The notes beneath the pieces were generated by a model that did no database searches, had not been told where the DNA came from, and saw only the letters and a program-made list of their open reading frames with translations. A stretch of DNA of 64,000 nucleotides. Origin: JAIBCC01 sp963763855. GTDB taxonomy: Bacteria > Acidobacteriota > Blastocatellia > Pyrinomonadales > Pyrinomonadaceae. Positions within the stretch are counted from its first letter, which is position 1; each line of letters begins with the position of its first letter. The stretch lies in contig CAVXPU010000006.1 in NCBI GenBank assembly GCA_963763855.1, forward strand, positions 1 through 64,000. The letters are read 5' to 3'. Of the stretch, positions 17,442 through 26,407 are shown in pieces. The position numbers were made by a program, and so were the translations under genes.

Positions 17442-18690
17442 ATTGCCGATCGTTTCAATGAATCTTGTTTTGAATGCCGGCTCAATGCTTGATACGGCTG
17501 AAAAAACTGGCGTTGCTTCGATGACAGCTCAAATGCTCAATCAAGGAACGGCAACTCGTTCGGCGGTAGAAATTGGTAATCAATTGCAATCAATCGGTGC
17601 TTCGGTAAATGCAGGTTCAGGTTGGGATTTAACCCAAGTTTCAATGCAAACTTTGACGAAAAATCTCGATCAGGCTTTGAATATTTATTCAGATGTCGTT
17701 ATGAATCCATCATTTCCGGCAACTGAACTTGAAACCATTCGCCGACGTTCTTTAGTTGGATTAATGCAACGTAAATCATCTCCGGCAGCTATTAATAGTC
17801 TGGCTTTCAACAAAGTTCTTTACGGAAATCAGCCTTATGGTAGGGATACAACCGAAAGCTCGCTCAAATCAATCACTCGAGATGATTTGGTAAATTTCTA
17901 CAAAGCCAATTATGTTTCAAATAATGGAACTTTGATCGTTGTCGGCGATGTAGAAAGCAAAACTCTGATGCCAAAACTTGAAACCGCATTTGCAAATTGG
18001 AAGAGCGGAAATCCGGCATCAGTAACAGCAAATGTTCAAGAAATGCAAGGCAAACCCGGAATTTACATCATTGACAAACCGGCGGCGGCACAATCAACGA
18101 TCTATGCCGGACAAGTTGGGATTGATCGTAATAATCCAGATTATTACGCAGTTCAAATGCTGAATGCGATTCTCGGCGGTAGTTCGTCCGGACGTTTATT
18201 TAAGAATTTGCGTGAAGAGAAAGGCTATACATATGGTGCATATAGTTCGTTTTCGATTCGTAAAGGAGCCGGACCATTTCGTGCAGGCGGTGATTTTCAA
18301 ACCGGTTCGACCAAAGAATCCGTTAGCGAATTGCTGAGAGAAATTAACGGAATGCGTGGTGATATTCCCGTTACTCAAGCAGAACTTGATACGAGTAAGA
18401 CATCTGCAATCAATAGTTATCCGCAAGGTTTTGAAACGGTCGGGCAAATATCCGGACAATTTTCAAATCTTGTAGTTTATGGTTTGCCTGATAGTTATTT
18501 CAATGATTACATTACGAAGATCAATGCAGTGACGATTCAGGATATCAATCGTGTAGCCAATAAATACCTTGACCCAACCAAAATGGCAATTGTTATTGTT
18601 GGCGATAAGGCAGTTATTGAACCAAAGCTAAAAGAACTTGGAATGCCAATTTCAATTCTCGATGCTGAGGGAAATCCAATGACAAAATAA
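17365..18690 (+). CDS. M16 peptidase, C-terminal half (second unit)
   Basis: 441 residues beginning at a GTG inside the preceding gene (77-bp overlap in another frame). It contains the second M16 unit: LSNGLNVWIVKQNELP at the start and the substrate-binding block GGSSSGRLFKNLREEKGYTYG. The HxxEH zinc motif is absent, as expected for the non-catalytic half. It has no signal peptide, so as a separate protein it would be trapped in the cytoplasm. That supports an original fusion with the upstream half. A strong terminator follows. Confidence 0.8.
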   Translation: MKFALPSIEKTKLSNGLNVWIVKQNELPIVSMNLVLNAGSMLDTAEKTGVASMTAQMLNQGTATRSAVEIGNQLQSIGASVNAGSGWDLTQVSMQTLTKNLDQALNIYSDVVMNPSFPATELETIRRRSLVGLMQRKSSPAAINSLAFNKVLYGNQPYGRDTTESSLKSITRDDLVNFYKANYVSNNGTLIVVGDVESKTLMPKLETAFANWKSGNPASVTANVQEMQGKPGIYIIDKPAAAQSTIYAGQVGIDRNNPDYYAVQMLNAILGGSSSGRLFKNLREEKGYTYGAYSSFSIRKGAGPFRAGGDFQTGSTKESVSELLREINGMRGDIPVTQAELDTSKTSAINSYPQGFETVGQISGQFSNLVVYGLPDSYFNDYITKINAVTIQDINRVANKYLDPTKMAIVIVGDKAVIEPKLKELGMPISILDAEGNPMTK

Positions 18691-18710
18691 TTTGTTTTGC
18701 ACACAAACGA

Positions 18711-18745
18711 AAAGGGCAAAGTATTGCGACTTTGCCCTTTTTTAT
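18711..18745 (+). terminator. Rho-independent terminator
   Basis: AAAGGGCAAAGT (18711-18722) is perfectly complementary to ACTTTGCCCTTT (18729-18740), with a 6-nt loop and a T-run. It ends the M16 transcript and can serve the convergent gene as well. Confidence 0.92.
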
Positions 18746-18766
18746 TTGTTTTTTGGACATCTAGAT

Positions 18767-19255
18767 TTAGTCGCCTCTAAACGAGAATTTGAATCCTTCA
18801 TAGATTGCGATCGCATAAAAAAGTAAATCCATCGGACTAAAAGTTTCCTTCATAATTTCAAAAACAACGCCCGGCGAAGTTAAAAAAGCGAGTGCAATAT
18901 TTAATACCGGAACTTTATCCAGCAAGGCTGCTGCTATAACCGCCGTAAAAAGATTTCCGAGAACACAACCAAAAAGTGCGAAAAAAGCTCCAACAATTCC
19001 GAACGGAATAGTTTTACCTTTACCCAAGAAATTAACCGCAAATCCTACTAAAAAGCCAATTCCAATCGCTACGATACCAATTTTATATCCTGTAAAATAA
19101 GTAATCGCTGCCCAAATTGCAGCGGCAACTATTGAAGAAAGTATTCCTCCTACAATTGCGAGCAAAATACTCTGATTCCCATCATCACTTATTGGCAGAC
19201 TGTCAGCTTGAACGGCGTTTATGTCATTATTAGCAAAAGGCGAGTTATCACTCAT
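18767..19255 (-). CDS. Hypothetical multi-pass membrane protein
   Basis: 162 residues: a polar Asn/Asp-rich N-terminal tail of about 25 residues, then about four hydrophobic segments with Gly/Ala-rich packing, ending in EGFKFSFRGD. AAGGAG lies 8 nt before the ATG. No enzymatic motif is seen. It could be a small channel, accessory or signalling membrane protein; I do not recognise its family. Confidence 0.65.
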   Translation of the reverse strand: MSDNSPFANNDINAVQADSLPISDDGNQSILLAIVGGILSSIVAAAIWAAITYFTGYKIGIVAIGIGFLVGFAVNFLGKGKTIPFGIVGAFFALFGCVLGNLFTAVIAAALLDKVPVLNIALAFLTSPGVVFEIMKETFSPMDLLFYAIAIYEGFKFSFRGD

Positions 19256-19314
19256 ACTATTTTATCTCCTTGATTTTCAGTTACTTCCTGAATTATTTTG
19301 AACTGTTTGGAATA

Positions 19315-20700
19315 TTACTCCAACAGTTTTAATTTACGCAATATATTCTTGGTGATTTCTTTGCGTTTCCCCGCATCTTCGTCTTTTTTTATATCAATCT
19401 CGGTAGCAAAAAAGTATGAGTTATCAGCTTTTTCAAGATATCCAATCCACCACCCAACTTGCGGCGTATAAGCATCAGACCAGCCGGTTTTAGCCCGCAA
19501 AGTGTATGAACCGCTCTTTTCTTCAATCATTATATCTTTAACTTTTTCAATAACTTGCGGAGAAAATGGCAAACGATTTTCGTGGAGTTTGACAAGGAAT
19601 TCAACTTGCTCCTTTGGCGTAATTCGCAAATCACCTTTTACCCAATAAATTTCGCCAAATCCATCTGTGTTACGATTTCCATAATAGGCTAAATCATAAT
19701 ATTTTTGCATAGTTTCACGCGTCATTCGCTTGGAGGCTTCGCGATAAAACCAAGCTGCGGAAACCTTAAAAGCTGTTTGTAAACTCAAATCTTGTTCCCA
19801 CGCCTTCACCCATTGCTTTGTTCCATCCCATTTTATAATTTCGTCTTCATCTTTTACTGCTCCGGAATCTAGAAAAATAAGTGAATGAATAATTTTTGAA
19901 GTAGAGGCAGGCACAAAACCTGTGTCCATTCTCTTTCGGTCAAAAACGGTGTAGAGATTCTTTCGTAAATCGTAAATAACGATCCCGCCCGATACGCCGG
20001 CATCATCAAAAAACTTTTTTAGGCTTTTATCTTCCTTAATTTTTGGTTTGGCAGGTCTATCTTTTAATTGTCCGATTGACTTAAAAGAAATGTCATAGAG
20101 TCCATATTCTTGCCAATCTTTATAGTCAAAATGCCACCATTCATTGGCGTTTACGCTAAAACCTTCCGCTTCCATCAATTTTCTTAAAAGCTCGCGATTG
20201 GCGGTTTCTTCCGCTGTTCCGCCTTTATAATCAGGCGAAGCACGCTCGGTAAATTCATCAAAATCGGAAGGCATTGGTACGAGTTTTTTCGTCTTTAAAT
20301 CGTAAATGCTCAGATCGACAGCACAACCGCGATTATGACGCGAGCCATTTTTCGGATTTGCAACAAACTTTCTTTTGTCATCAGGCGTTACTTCCCAAAA
20401 GAGTTTTGTGATTGTCCAAGGACGATATCCGTCAAAAATCATCAAACCTAAACCTTGTTTTTTCAATATGTTTATGAACTTTAAGTAAGGCTTCGGCAGC
20501 CGGACGCTGGAGAAAAGCACGGGCTTCTGTGTAAACCGGTCGCCCGACGAAATTATCGCTGCGGGCATATCGGATATCAAGTTTGATGGTTTTATCGAGT
20601 TTATTGAGTTCGAGCAAATCAGCCTCACGTTTGTTTAAATTTTGCGAGCGGTGCATTTTGCGGAAAAGCAGATAAACACACACATTATCAAAACAATCAT
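19315..20700 (-). pseudogene. VanX-like D-Ala-D-Ala dipeptidase fused to class D beta-lactamase (two frameshifts)
   Basis: With two single-base corrections (a base missing in the T-run 20640-20643, and one too many at 20458-20463, plus-strand numbering) this reads as one protein starting at 20700 with a hydrophobic leader. The first half is an M15 dipeptidase with SRHNRGCAVDL zinc ligands and EWWHF catalytic Glu. The second half is a class D beta-lactamase: STSK (class D SxxK), a KVSAA segment at the SxV position, a YGN and a KTG. The junction between the two halves lies in one unbroken frame of 437 residues, so the fusion itself does not depend on the corrections. SAA in place of SxV may weaken turnover. 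Confidence 0.75.
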
Positions 20701-20954
20701 TGAATATAATGTCAAGAATCCTCTTATTCATAGTGTTATCAAATTTGATATTGAAATATTTGAAAACTCCGAGCAGAAAGAGGTATTTTACTTAAATATG
20801 GAAGAATCGCCAAACAAAAAAAACGCTCAATGACCGAATTGGATAAAGCGTTTTGGCGTAGCTGGATTCTGTATTTTTCTTAATCAAAGGGCTGATTTGG
20901 CTGGCATTGATACTCGCTTAGCTACCTATTTCGGATATGACGCGTTCAAATAGA

Positions 20955-22042
20955 TTAAGGCTTTTTAGTTTCCTCAGGCGGCGTTTCTATGTCATCATCC
21001 AAAATCTTAACTTCCGAACCATATTTCTGATATTCCTTAAAGCGAATTACATTTCGAGTTTCATAACTTTCCTTGCCATATTTTGAGGTAAGGCGAACAT
21101 CTGAAAGCAATGGAAGCAGATACTTTTCGTTATTAATTGTTACCCAATCGTAATCAATAGTTCGTTTTGCGGCTCTCACTTTGAAGTCAATTGGAATCTC
21201 AGTTGCGTCACTTTCGAGTCGTAAAACACGAAATTTTTCGCGATCAATCCAAATTTTGCCACTCATTCCAGCCACCGTTGAATCGATATTATCGTAGGTT
21301 ATGCTTTGCGGTGTCTTATCTTTTCCGATCACAAAACTATAAACTATTGCTCGATTTTCCCGGATAACATCGGTATCAATCGGCACAAATTTCGTTTCAT
21401 TTTCCGATTTAAAGATTGTAGCTAATACAGTTACAAATTCGCCCGTCGAACTCGTCCCGCCAACGTCGAAATAACTGTTTTTCGCCTTGGTTTCAGTTTG
21501 GGCAATGCCATTAAGCGATAAAACACGATATTCTTCAGCTCCATTTGCCCCGGAAATATCAGGCGAACGATAGCTAACGGCTACCACTAATTTATCCAAG
21601 ATTCTTAAAATTGCTCGTTCCGGCATAAGAAACCCCGCGTTGAATCATTTGTTTGACAACGAAATCAGGCATTTCCTGCAACGGCAGCAAGAGTTGCTTC
21701 GCGGGATTTTTCCAAAACCTGCATTCGCTTTCTTTAGCCGTTGGAAGCTGAAAGGCGGTTGGATTATCCTTGCGTCGCCCAGCTTCTTTCAACTGTGCGA
21801 ATCAATTCCGCATCAGAACTGCTTTTTGTTCGCGTTAATCCAACTAATCCATCAGTCACAGGAAAACTCACTCCGCGACGGCGGACAGATTCTACAATCT
21901 CATCCCGCAATTTAGGATTTCGCTGCAAATCATTGAGCAATTTCACATATTCCGTTTGTGTTAAAGGCTTTTCTTGCGGCGTTTGGGCGAAAATCAAGCC
22001 CGTAAATACCAAAATAATAATTAAAAAGACGATTTTTTTCAT
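20955..22042 (-). pseudogene. Exported protein, outer-membrane lipoprotein-sorting-like (two frameshifts)
   Basis: The ATG at 22042 opens with a signal peptide (MKKIVFLIIILVFTG). Two single-base excess sites, about 21787-21789 and 21596-21597, break the frame; removing one base at each gives a continuous protein of about 360 residues. The body repeatedly uses beta-strand-like segments such as GKIWIDREKFRVLRLESDA and RTIDYDWVTINNEKYLLP. This style resembles LolA/LolB-type or outer-membrane lipid-binding proteins, but the family is not certain. Confidence 0.55.
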
Positions 22043-22195
22043 CACGTTAAAAAGATGCTTTGAAACCCGTTGCAGTTGGCTAAACAAACCTGAAAACACA
22101 TTCATTTGCAAAACTTTACAAAATCTAACAAAAAAAGCGGAAAAGTCTTGTTCAAACCTTTCCGCTGATTGTATTAATGCTAAATTAAGCTGGGC

Positions 22196-22594
22196 TTATA
22201 CCCACTCTTCTTCATAATTTAGTCGCCATTCACGAGTAACCCAATCTTGGGCGGCGGTCATTACATGTTGTTTCCAATTTTTCAAATTTTCCACGATGGA
22301 AAGGGCAGCCATTGGCTTGCTAGGATCACGCTCCACACGAATTACTTCCGTCGGTACTTCAATTAAAGTTTTTTCATCGTCAATAACAATAAGATTTACT
22401 TCACATCCAACCGGCGGGAGAGTTTCCAAATTAACCAATGTGCTATTCTCTCCGACATTTTCAGTCAAACCTTCGACAAATATCCGCTTCCCGGTTACTT
22501 TGTCAATCCAACTCGCCTGAACCCTCAAATTTGCCATTATTCTTTTGTGCAATGACTCTCTTTTTACAGGTTCTCTATATCCGAAATGTGCCAT
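22196..22594 (-). CDS. PilZ-like domain protein
   Basis: About 132 residues when started at the ATG at 22594, which has a strong GGGAGGGAGAT site; a longer frame to 22630 has none. A beta-rich domain of about 95 residues includes KRIMANLRVQASWIDK and ENVGENSTLVNL, resembling PilZ, although the RxxxR and DxSxxG motifs are degenerate. It may respond to cyclic-di-GMP only weakly, or be a degenerate relative. It stands alone between two minus-strand genes. Confidence 0.6.
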   Translation of the reverse strand: MAHFGYREPVKRESLHKRIMANLRVQASWIDKVTGKRIFVEGLTENVGENSTLVNLETLPPVGCEVNLIVIDDEKTLIEVPTEVIRVERDPSKPMAALSIVENLKNWKQHVMTAAQDWVTREWRLNYEEEWV

Positions 22595-22917
22595 ATCTCC
22601 CTCCCTTTTGCGATTATTAATTAACAGCATTCTTTACCAGTCTGCCGTTATAAAAATGAAATTAAACTATATTTACAAAAAAGTCAAGTTTTCTTAAACC
22701 GCTCAAACCGCTCATATTCAATATTTTGAATTTTATCCAAAATGCTCAAAAAACTTGAACAATGATTATATGTTTCTAAAACATTACAGACAACAAAAGT
22801 TTGGCATCAAAAATCGCTCAAATCGCTCACCACGGTAGCAATAATTTTCAACTACCTATAAGATGCCAATTCCCACTAGAAATATTCCGACATCATTTAA
22901 TTATGTTTTTCTGATTG

Positions 22918-23169
22918 TCAATCTGACTCAGGTAGGCAGAATAAATTGTCGTCTGGATTTTCGCTACATAAAATTCCGTGAAATCCGCAACTTCCGCAGA
23001 TTCTTGCACTTAAAGGCGAACGAATCCTCTCTTTGAAAATAAAAGCTTCAGGATTTTCATCAATTGCAACCGCTAAATCACCTTCCGCACCATATTCGGC
23101 ACGGTCAATCACTTTTGCTGCAGGAACAATCTTTTCCGAATTGCATTTCGCACATGATTCTTCCATCAA
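22918..23169 (-). CDS. Small zinc-ribbon-like protein
   Basis: 83 residues with two Cys pairs, CAKC near the N-terminus and CGSC near residue 59, plus a later Cys. This suggests a compact zinc-binding protein. It starts 4 nt inside the end of folA, so MOSC, folA and this gene form a coupled operon. Function is unknown; a metal-binding role in cofactor chemistry is possible. Confidence 0.65.
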   Translation of the reverse strand: MMEESCAKCNSEKIVPAAKVIDRAEYGAEGDLAVAIDENPEAFIFKERIRSPLSARICGSCGFHGILCSENPDDNLFCLPESD

Positions 23170-23639
23170 TTCATCCTCTCAAATATCTTTACGAATAAAT
23201 TCTCTTCAAGTTCTTTATTTTCAATAATTTTAAAATCCTTTAGGAAATCGCTTGGCATAAAAGCATCCGCATCTTCAACGAGTTGCGGTATTTCCGTAAC
23301 AATCCATTTTTCGATCGAATCAGCAAATTCCGAGTAAACAGTCGTTCCGCCGGCAATGAAAATATCTCCCTTAAGATATTTAGCAATCTCCAAAACTTGG
23401 GCTTTTTCCCTCAAACGGATTATTTGCGAATTATTGATTTCGTTCCCGCGTGTCAAAACGATATTTAAGCGGTTTGGCAAAGCCTTTCCGATTGAATCAA
23501 AGGTTTTTCTACCCATCACAATTGCGTTTCCGATGGTTGTTTCCTTAAAAAATTTGAGATCAGACGAATAATGCCAAGGCAACTTTCCGTCTTTACCGAT
23601 AGCAAAATTTTGAGCAATCGCGACAATTCCAATAATCAT
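23166..23639 (-). CDS. folA: Dihydrofolate reductase
   Basis: 157 residues with the DHFR core: MIIGIVAIAQNFAIGKDGKLPWH, the FKETTIGNAIVMGRKTFDSIGK block and GDIFIAGGTTVYSEF. It uses NADPH to reduce dihydrofolate to tetrahydrofolate in the cytoplasm. Its start overlaps the MOSC stop by 4 nt. thyA, its usual metabolic partner, lies about 3.6 kb away on the same strand and is not part of this operon. Confidence 0.95.
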   Translation of the reverse strand: MIIGIVAIAQNFAIGKDGKLPWHYSSDLKFFKETTIGNAIVMGRKTFDSIGKALPNRLNIVLTRGNEINNSQIIRLREKAQVLEIAKYLKGDIFIAGGTTVYSEFADSIEKWIVTEIPQLVEDADAFMPSDFLKDFKIIENKELEENLFVKIFERMN

Positions 23640-24461
23640 TTTTTCATCTCCAAAATCTCGATCTTATCGCCAACCTTCACAATTCCACCAAAACTATCGG
23701 CAATTAAATTTTGTCCAAAATTGATTTTTGATTTGCCCGATTTTTTTACTAAACGATATGTAGCTAAAGTTTTCAGAGGTTCTTTACCGTCTGAAATTCC
23801 TGTTTTTTGATCAATCGTTGTCATCACGCATCTCGCACAAGGTTTAACCAGATGAAAAATTGTTTCGCCGATCCGTATCTTTTTCCACGTATCTTCGGCA
23901 AAGGCTTCTGAACCTTTTACAACCAAATTCGGACGAAAACGATTCATTGGAATCGGCTTTTCGAGCTTGGAATTGAGGTCATCGAGCGAACCTTCGCCAA
24001 TTAGCAGAATAGGATAGCCATCAGCAAAACTAACAACATCCTGAAATTTGCGAACTGCGTAAAATGGATTTACCTTGCGTTTGGTGTTTTCATTTAACCG
24101 TACAAGCCGGCAATTCGTCGCCAAAACATCGCTAAACCACTGATTTATAGAATTTTCGTAAGGACTCGCCTTAACTTTGCTTGACCATACCGAAACTCTA
24201 ATTTCTTTATCCGTCTATATTTTCTGCAAAAGGAATTAGCAGATTTTCGCTTTCGTCTGAAACCTGTAAATGATCATTTTTGAGCAAAACCTTGATGGTC
24301 GCCATTTTCGGAAATTCGCGTTGGGTAAGAAAATCTCCATTTTCGTCAACCAACATCCAACGACGATCAAATCTCAAGCCTTCAGCTTCAACGATAGATT
24401 CACTCAACGAAATTCCGCCGAGCGATTTGATTGGATAAATATTTATTTCTGAAAGTTCCAT
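23636..24461 (-). pseudogene. MOSC-domain protein (one frameshift)
   Basis: The N-terminal part (ELSEINIYPIKSLGGISL, FDRRWMLVDENGDFLTQRE) and the C-terminal part (PCARCVMTTIDQKTG, with the Mo-cofactor sulfurase-type cysteine; FGQNLIADSFGG) lie in different frames. Removing one base at 24209 joins DG to KEIRVSVWSS and gives a MOSC protein of about 275 residues. Such proteins act in molybdenum-cofactor handling. It heads a coupled run with folA and the zinc ribbon. msrP, a molybdenum enzyme, also lies in this window. Confidence 0.75.
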
Positions 24462-24643
24462 AAATTAACTTCAAGCAACGATACCAAAGTTATCTATCGA
24501 AAAAAAGTAAAACCGTTAAACCGATAGAAAAGAGCTTGTGTCGCAGCCCCCCGGACGGTCGTGTTTCAAAATCAAGAAACTAATTGCAATTATTGCTGAT
24601 AACTTGATTGTAACAAACACTTTTAGTCGGCGGGGGAATCAAA

Positions 24644-25591
24644 ATGGGAGTTAGTAAAAGCAGTGGATGCGGATCATCAAATAAAACAGGCGGATCAGCA
24701 CCGAGTGGCAGTAATTCAGGTACAAAAACCGGGAGTTCGAGTAAGACGTCGAACAATCCGAAGGGTTCTTATACAGTAAAAGCGGGCGAAACAATGAGCC
24801 ATATTTCGAAAAAGCTGGGGACAAATGTGAATTCACTGATGAAAAGTAATCCGCAAATCAAAGATGCAGATAAAATTTATTCGGGACAAAAAATAAATAC
24901 TTTGAATGGCGGTGTAAACCTTGCAAAATCTAATGCAACTGACGCTGCGAAAACTTATACCGTAAAACCTGGTGATAATTTGAGCAAAATCGCCAAAAAT
25001 TACGGTACGACTGTTGGAAATTTGCTGCGGGCGAATCCAAGTGCGATAAATCAGAGAGATTTGGTTTATCCGGGGCAGAGATTGAATGTGCCTGCGGGCG
25101 GTACTATTTCAAAAGAAGTAAAGGGAATTACTAGTACTGATTACAGCAAGCTCAACAATAAATTAGCTAATACACCTCTGCCAAGAAACGGAGTCGGGTA
25201 TACAACTTATCAGCCCCAGAGCCGTCAATACGCGACCCAACAAACAGTACAAAAATTGCAGGATATAGCCAAATCTTGGAATGCCAAACATCCAAATTCG
25301 CCGATTCAAATTGGTGATATTGGTAAAAAAGGTGGAGGACTATTCAAGCCTCATGTTAGTCATCAAAAAGGAGTTGATATTGACATGAGACCTTTTAGCA
25401 AGAATGGAAAACAAGGTCCCGTTTCGATTTACAGTAAGAACTATGACGCGGCTCTAACCAGAGAATTTGTAAGAGACGTCAAGGCAAAATTTCCTAATGC
25501 GGTAATAGGTTTTCAAGATAAGGCGTTGTTAGATGCTGGGTTAACTCGAAATTGGGGCGGTCATCATGACCATTTGCACATTAGATTTTAA
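24644..25591 (+). CDS. LysM-containing murein endopeptidase (MepA-type)
   Basis: 315 residues: a Gly/Ser/Lys-rich N-terminus (1-40), two LysM repeats (about 42-86 and 104-148), and a MepA-like domain (about 195-315). The MepA zinc ligands are in SHQKGVDIDM and HHDHLHIRF. It should cleave peptidoglycan cross-links. It has no Sec or Tat signal and no TM helix, although it acts on the wall. Export by a non-Sec route or lysis is implied, or the real start is elsewhere. A GGGGGAATC site lies before the ATG. Confidence 0.85.
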   Translation: MGVSKSSGCGSSNKTGGSAPSGSNSGTKTGSSSKTSNNPKGSYTVKAGETMSHISKKLGTNVNSLMKSNPQIKDADKIYSGQKINTLNGGVNLAKSNATDAAKTYTVKPGDNLSKIAKNYGTTVGNLLRANPSAINQRDLVYPGQRLNVPAGGTISKEVKGITSTDYSKLNNKLANTPLPRNGVGYTTYQPQSRQYATQQTVQKLQDIAKSWNAKHPNSPIQIGDIGKKGGGLFKPHVSHQKGVDIDMRPFSKNGKQGPVSIYSKNYDAALTREFVRDVKAKFPNAVIGFQDKALLDAGLTRNWGGHHDHLHIRF

Positions 25592-25603
25592 TAAATTTTA
25601 GGT

Positions 25604-26305
25604 TTATACAATTTTCTCGCCTTTAAAAACGGCGACTTCAGAGCCTCTTGCTAAAAAGATAGAATGAGGCTCTTTTTCGCTTAAAAAATCGAATTCTTCG
25701 CCATAAGTTCCGCCGAAATCTACGTCAATTTCGGCATAGTTCACATTAAAAAGTTCCCACTTTGGATGTTCAACTTTGTATTCGTCCGTCCGATTTTCAC
25801 CGCGTTTTGTATATCCCCAATAGTGTTCGATAATAAATTCGCCTTCAGAATTTTCAGCCGGAACTCCTAGATTTTCAGCTATTTCCACGAAAAGACGATT
25901 GTTCAAATCTCTCTTAGACCACGAATAAGTTAATTCCTTTTCTCTCTCTTCGTGCGACATTTTCCACGTTTCATAAGGTTCGCCATAAAGCATTCTCGCA
26001 ACTGTAGTTATCGCAAATCGAGGAACAATTTCTTTAACAAAACAAACACCTCGCCGAACTTCATCAGTCGTTTCTCTTTTGACATAAAAACGCAGGTTCA
26101 CTTCTTCAAAGTTTCTGTGGAATGGAATCGGAATACCCAAAACTCGAGTATCAACAAACATAAACCCAACCAAACTGACGAAACATTTACCTTCATGAAA
26201 ATCGAGTTTTGTGCCTTTCGGAACTCGATTTTCCAGCAATGACGGCTCAACTACGTAATTTGCCATCACTAGATTTTGCCATTTTGCGGTTAGAAATTTT
26301 TTCAT
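25604..26305 (-). CDS. DUF2071 (YqjF-like) protein
   Basis: 233 residues beginning with MKKFLTAKWQNLVMANYVVEPSLL; CFVSLVGFMFVDTRVLGIPIPFHRNFEEVNLR is the diagnostic DUF2071 segment. The family is of unknown function and cytoplasmic. No partner is visible. Downstream on the same strand is an inverted repeat (26316-26400) and then thyA, but they read in the same direction with the repeat between. Confidence 0.85.
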   Translation of the reverse strand: MKKFLTAKWQNLVMANYVVEPSLLENRVPKGTKLDFHEGKCFVSLVGFMFVDTRVLGIPIPFHRNFEEVNLRFYVKRETTDEVRRGVCFVKEIVPRFAITTVARMLYGEPYETWKMSHEEREKELTYSWSKRDLNNRLFVEIAENLGVPAENSEGEFIIEHYWGYTKRGENRTDEYKVEHPKWELFNVNYAEIDVDFGGTYGEEFDFLSEKEPHSIFLARGSEVAVFKGEKIV

Positions 26306-26315
26306 CCTCTTAGTA

Positions 26316-26400
26316 TCAGTATAGCGAGCAGTAGCGAGTTTCTATAATTCTTCTCAACCCGAACTTGCCGGAATATGCTCCCTACTGCTCGCTGTACTGA
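26316..26400. repeat. Inverted repeat of 19-bp arms
   Basis: TCAGTATAGCGAGCAGTAG (26316-26334) and CTACTGCTCGCTGTACTGA (26382-26400) are inverted with one mismatch, separated by 47 nt. It fills most of the gap between thyA and DUF2071 and looks like a short palindromic element or a hairpin-forming regulator. Confidence 0.65.
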
Positions 26401-26407
26401 CTCTGCA

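Noticed and set aside
20642..20833. Open frame on + strand with 63 codons near the VanX-OXA start
   Set aside because: It runs antisense through the 5' end of the VanX-OXA gene and its sequence has no family character.
24530..24575. GC-rich stretch before the LysM/MepA gene, considered as an RNA or riboswitch
   Set aside because: No consistent stem set or known consensus could be drawn.
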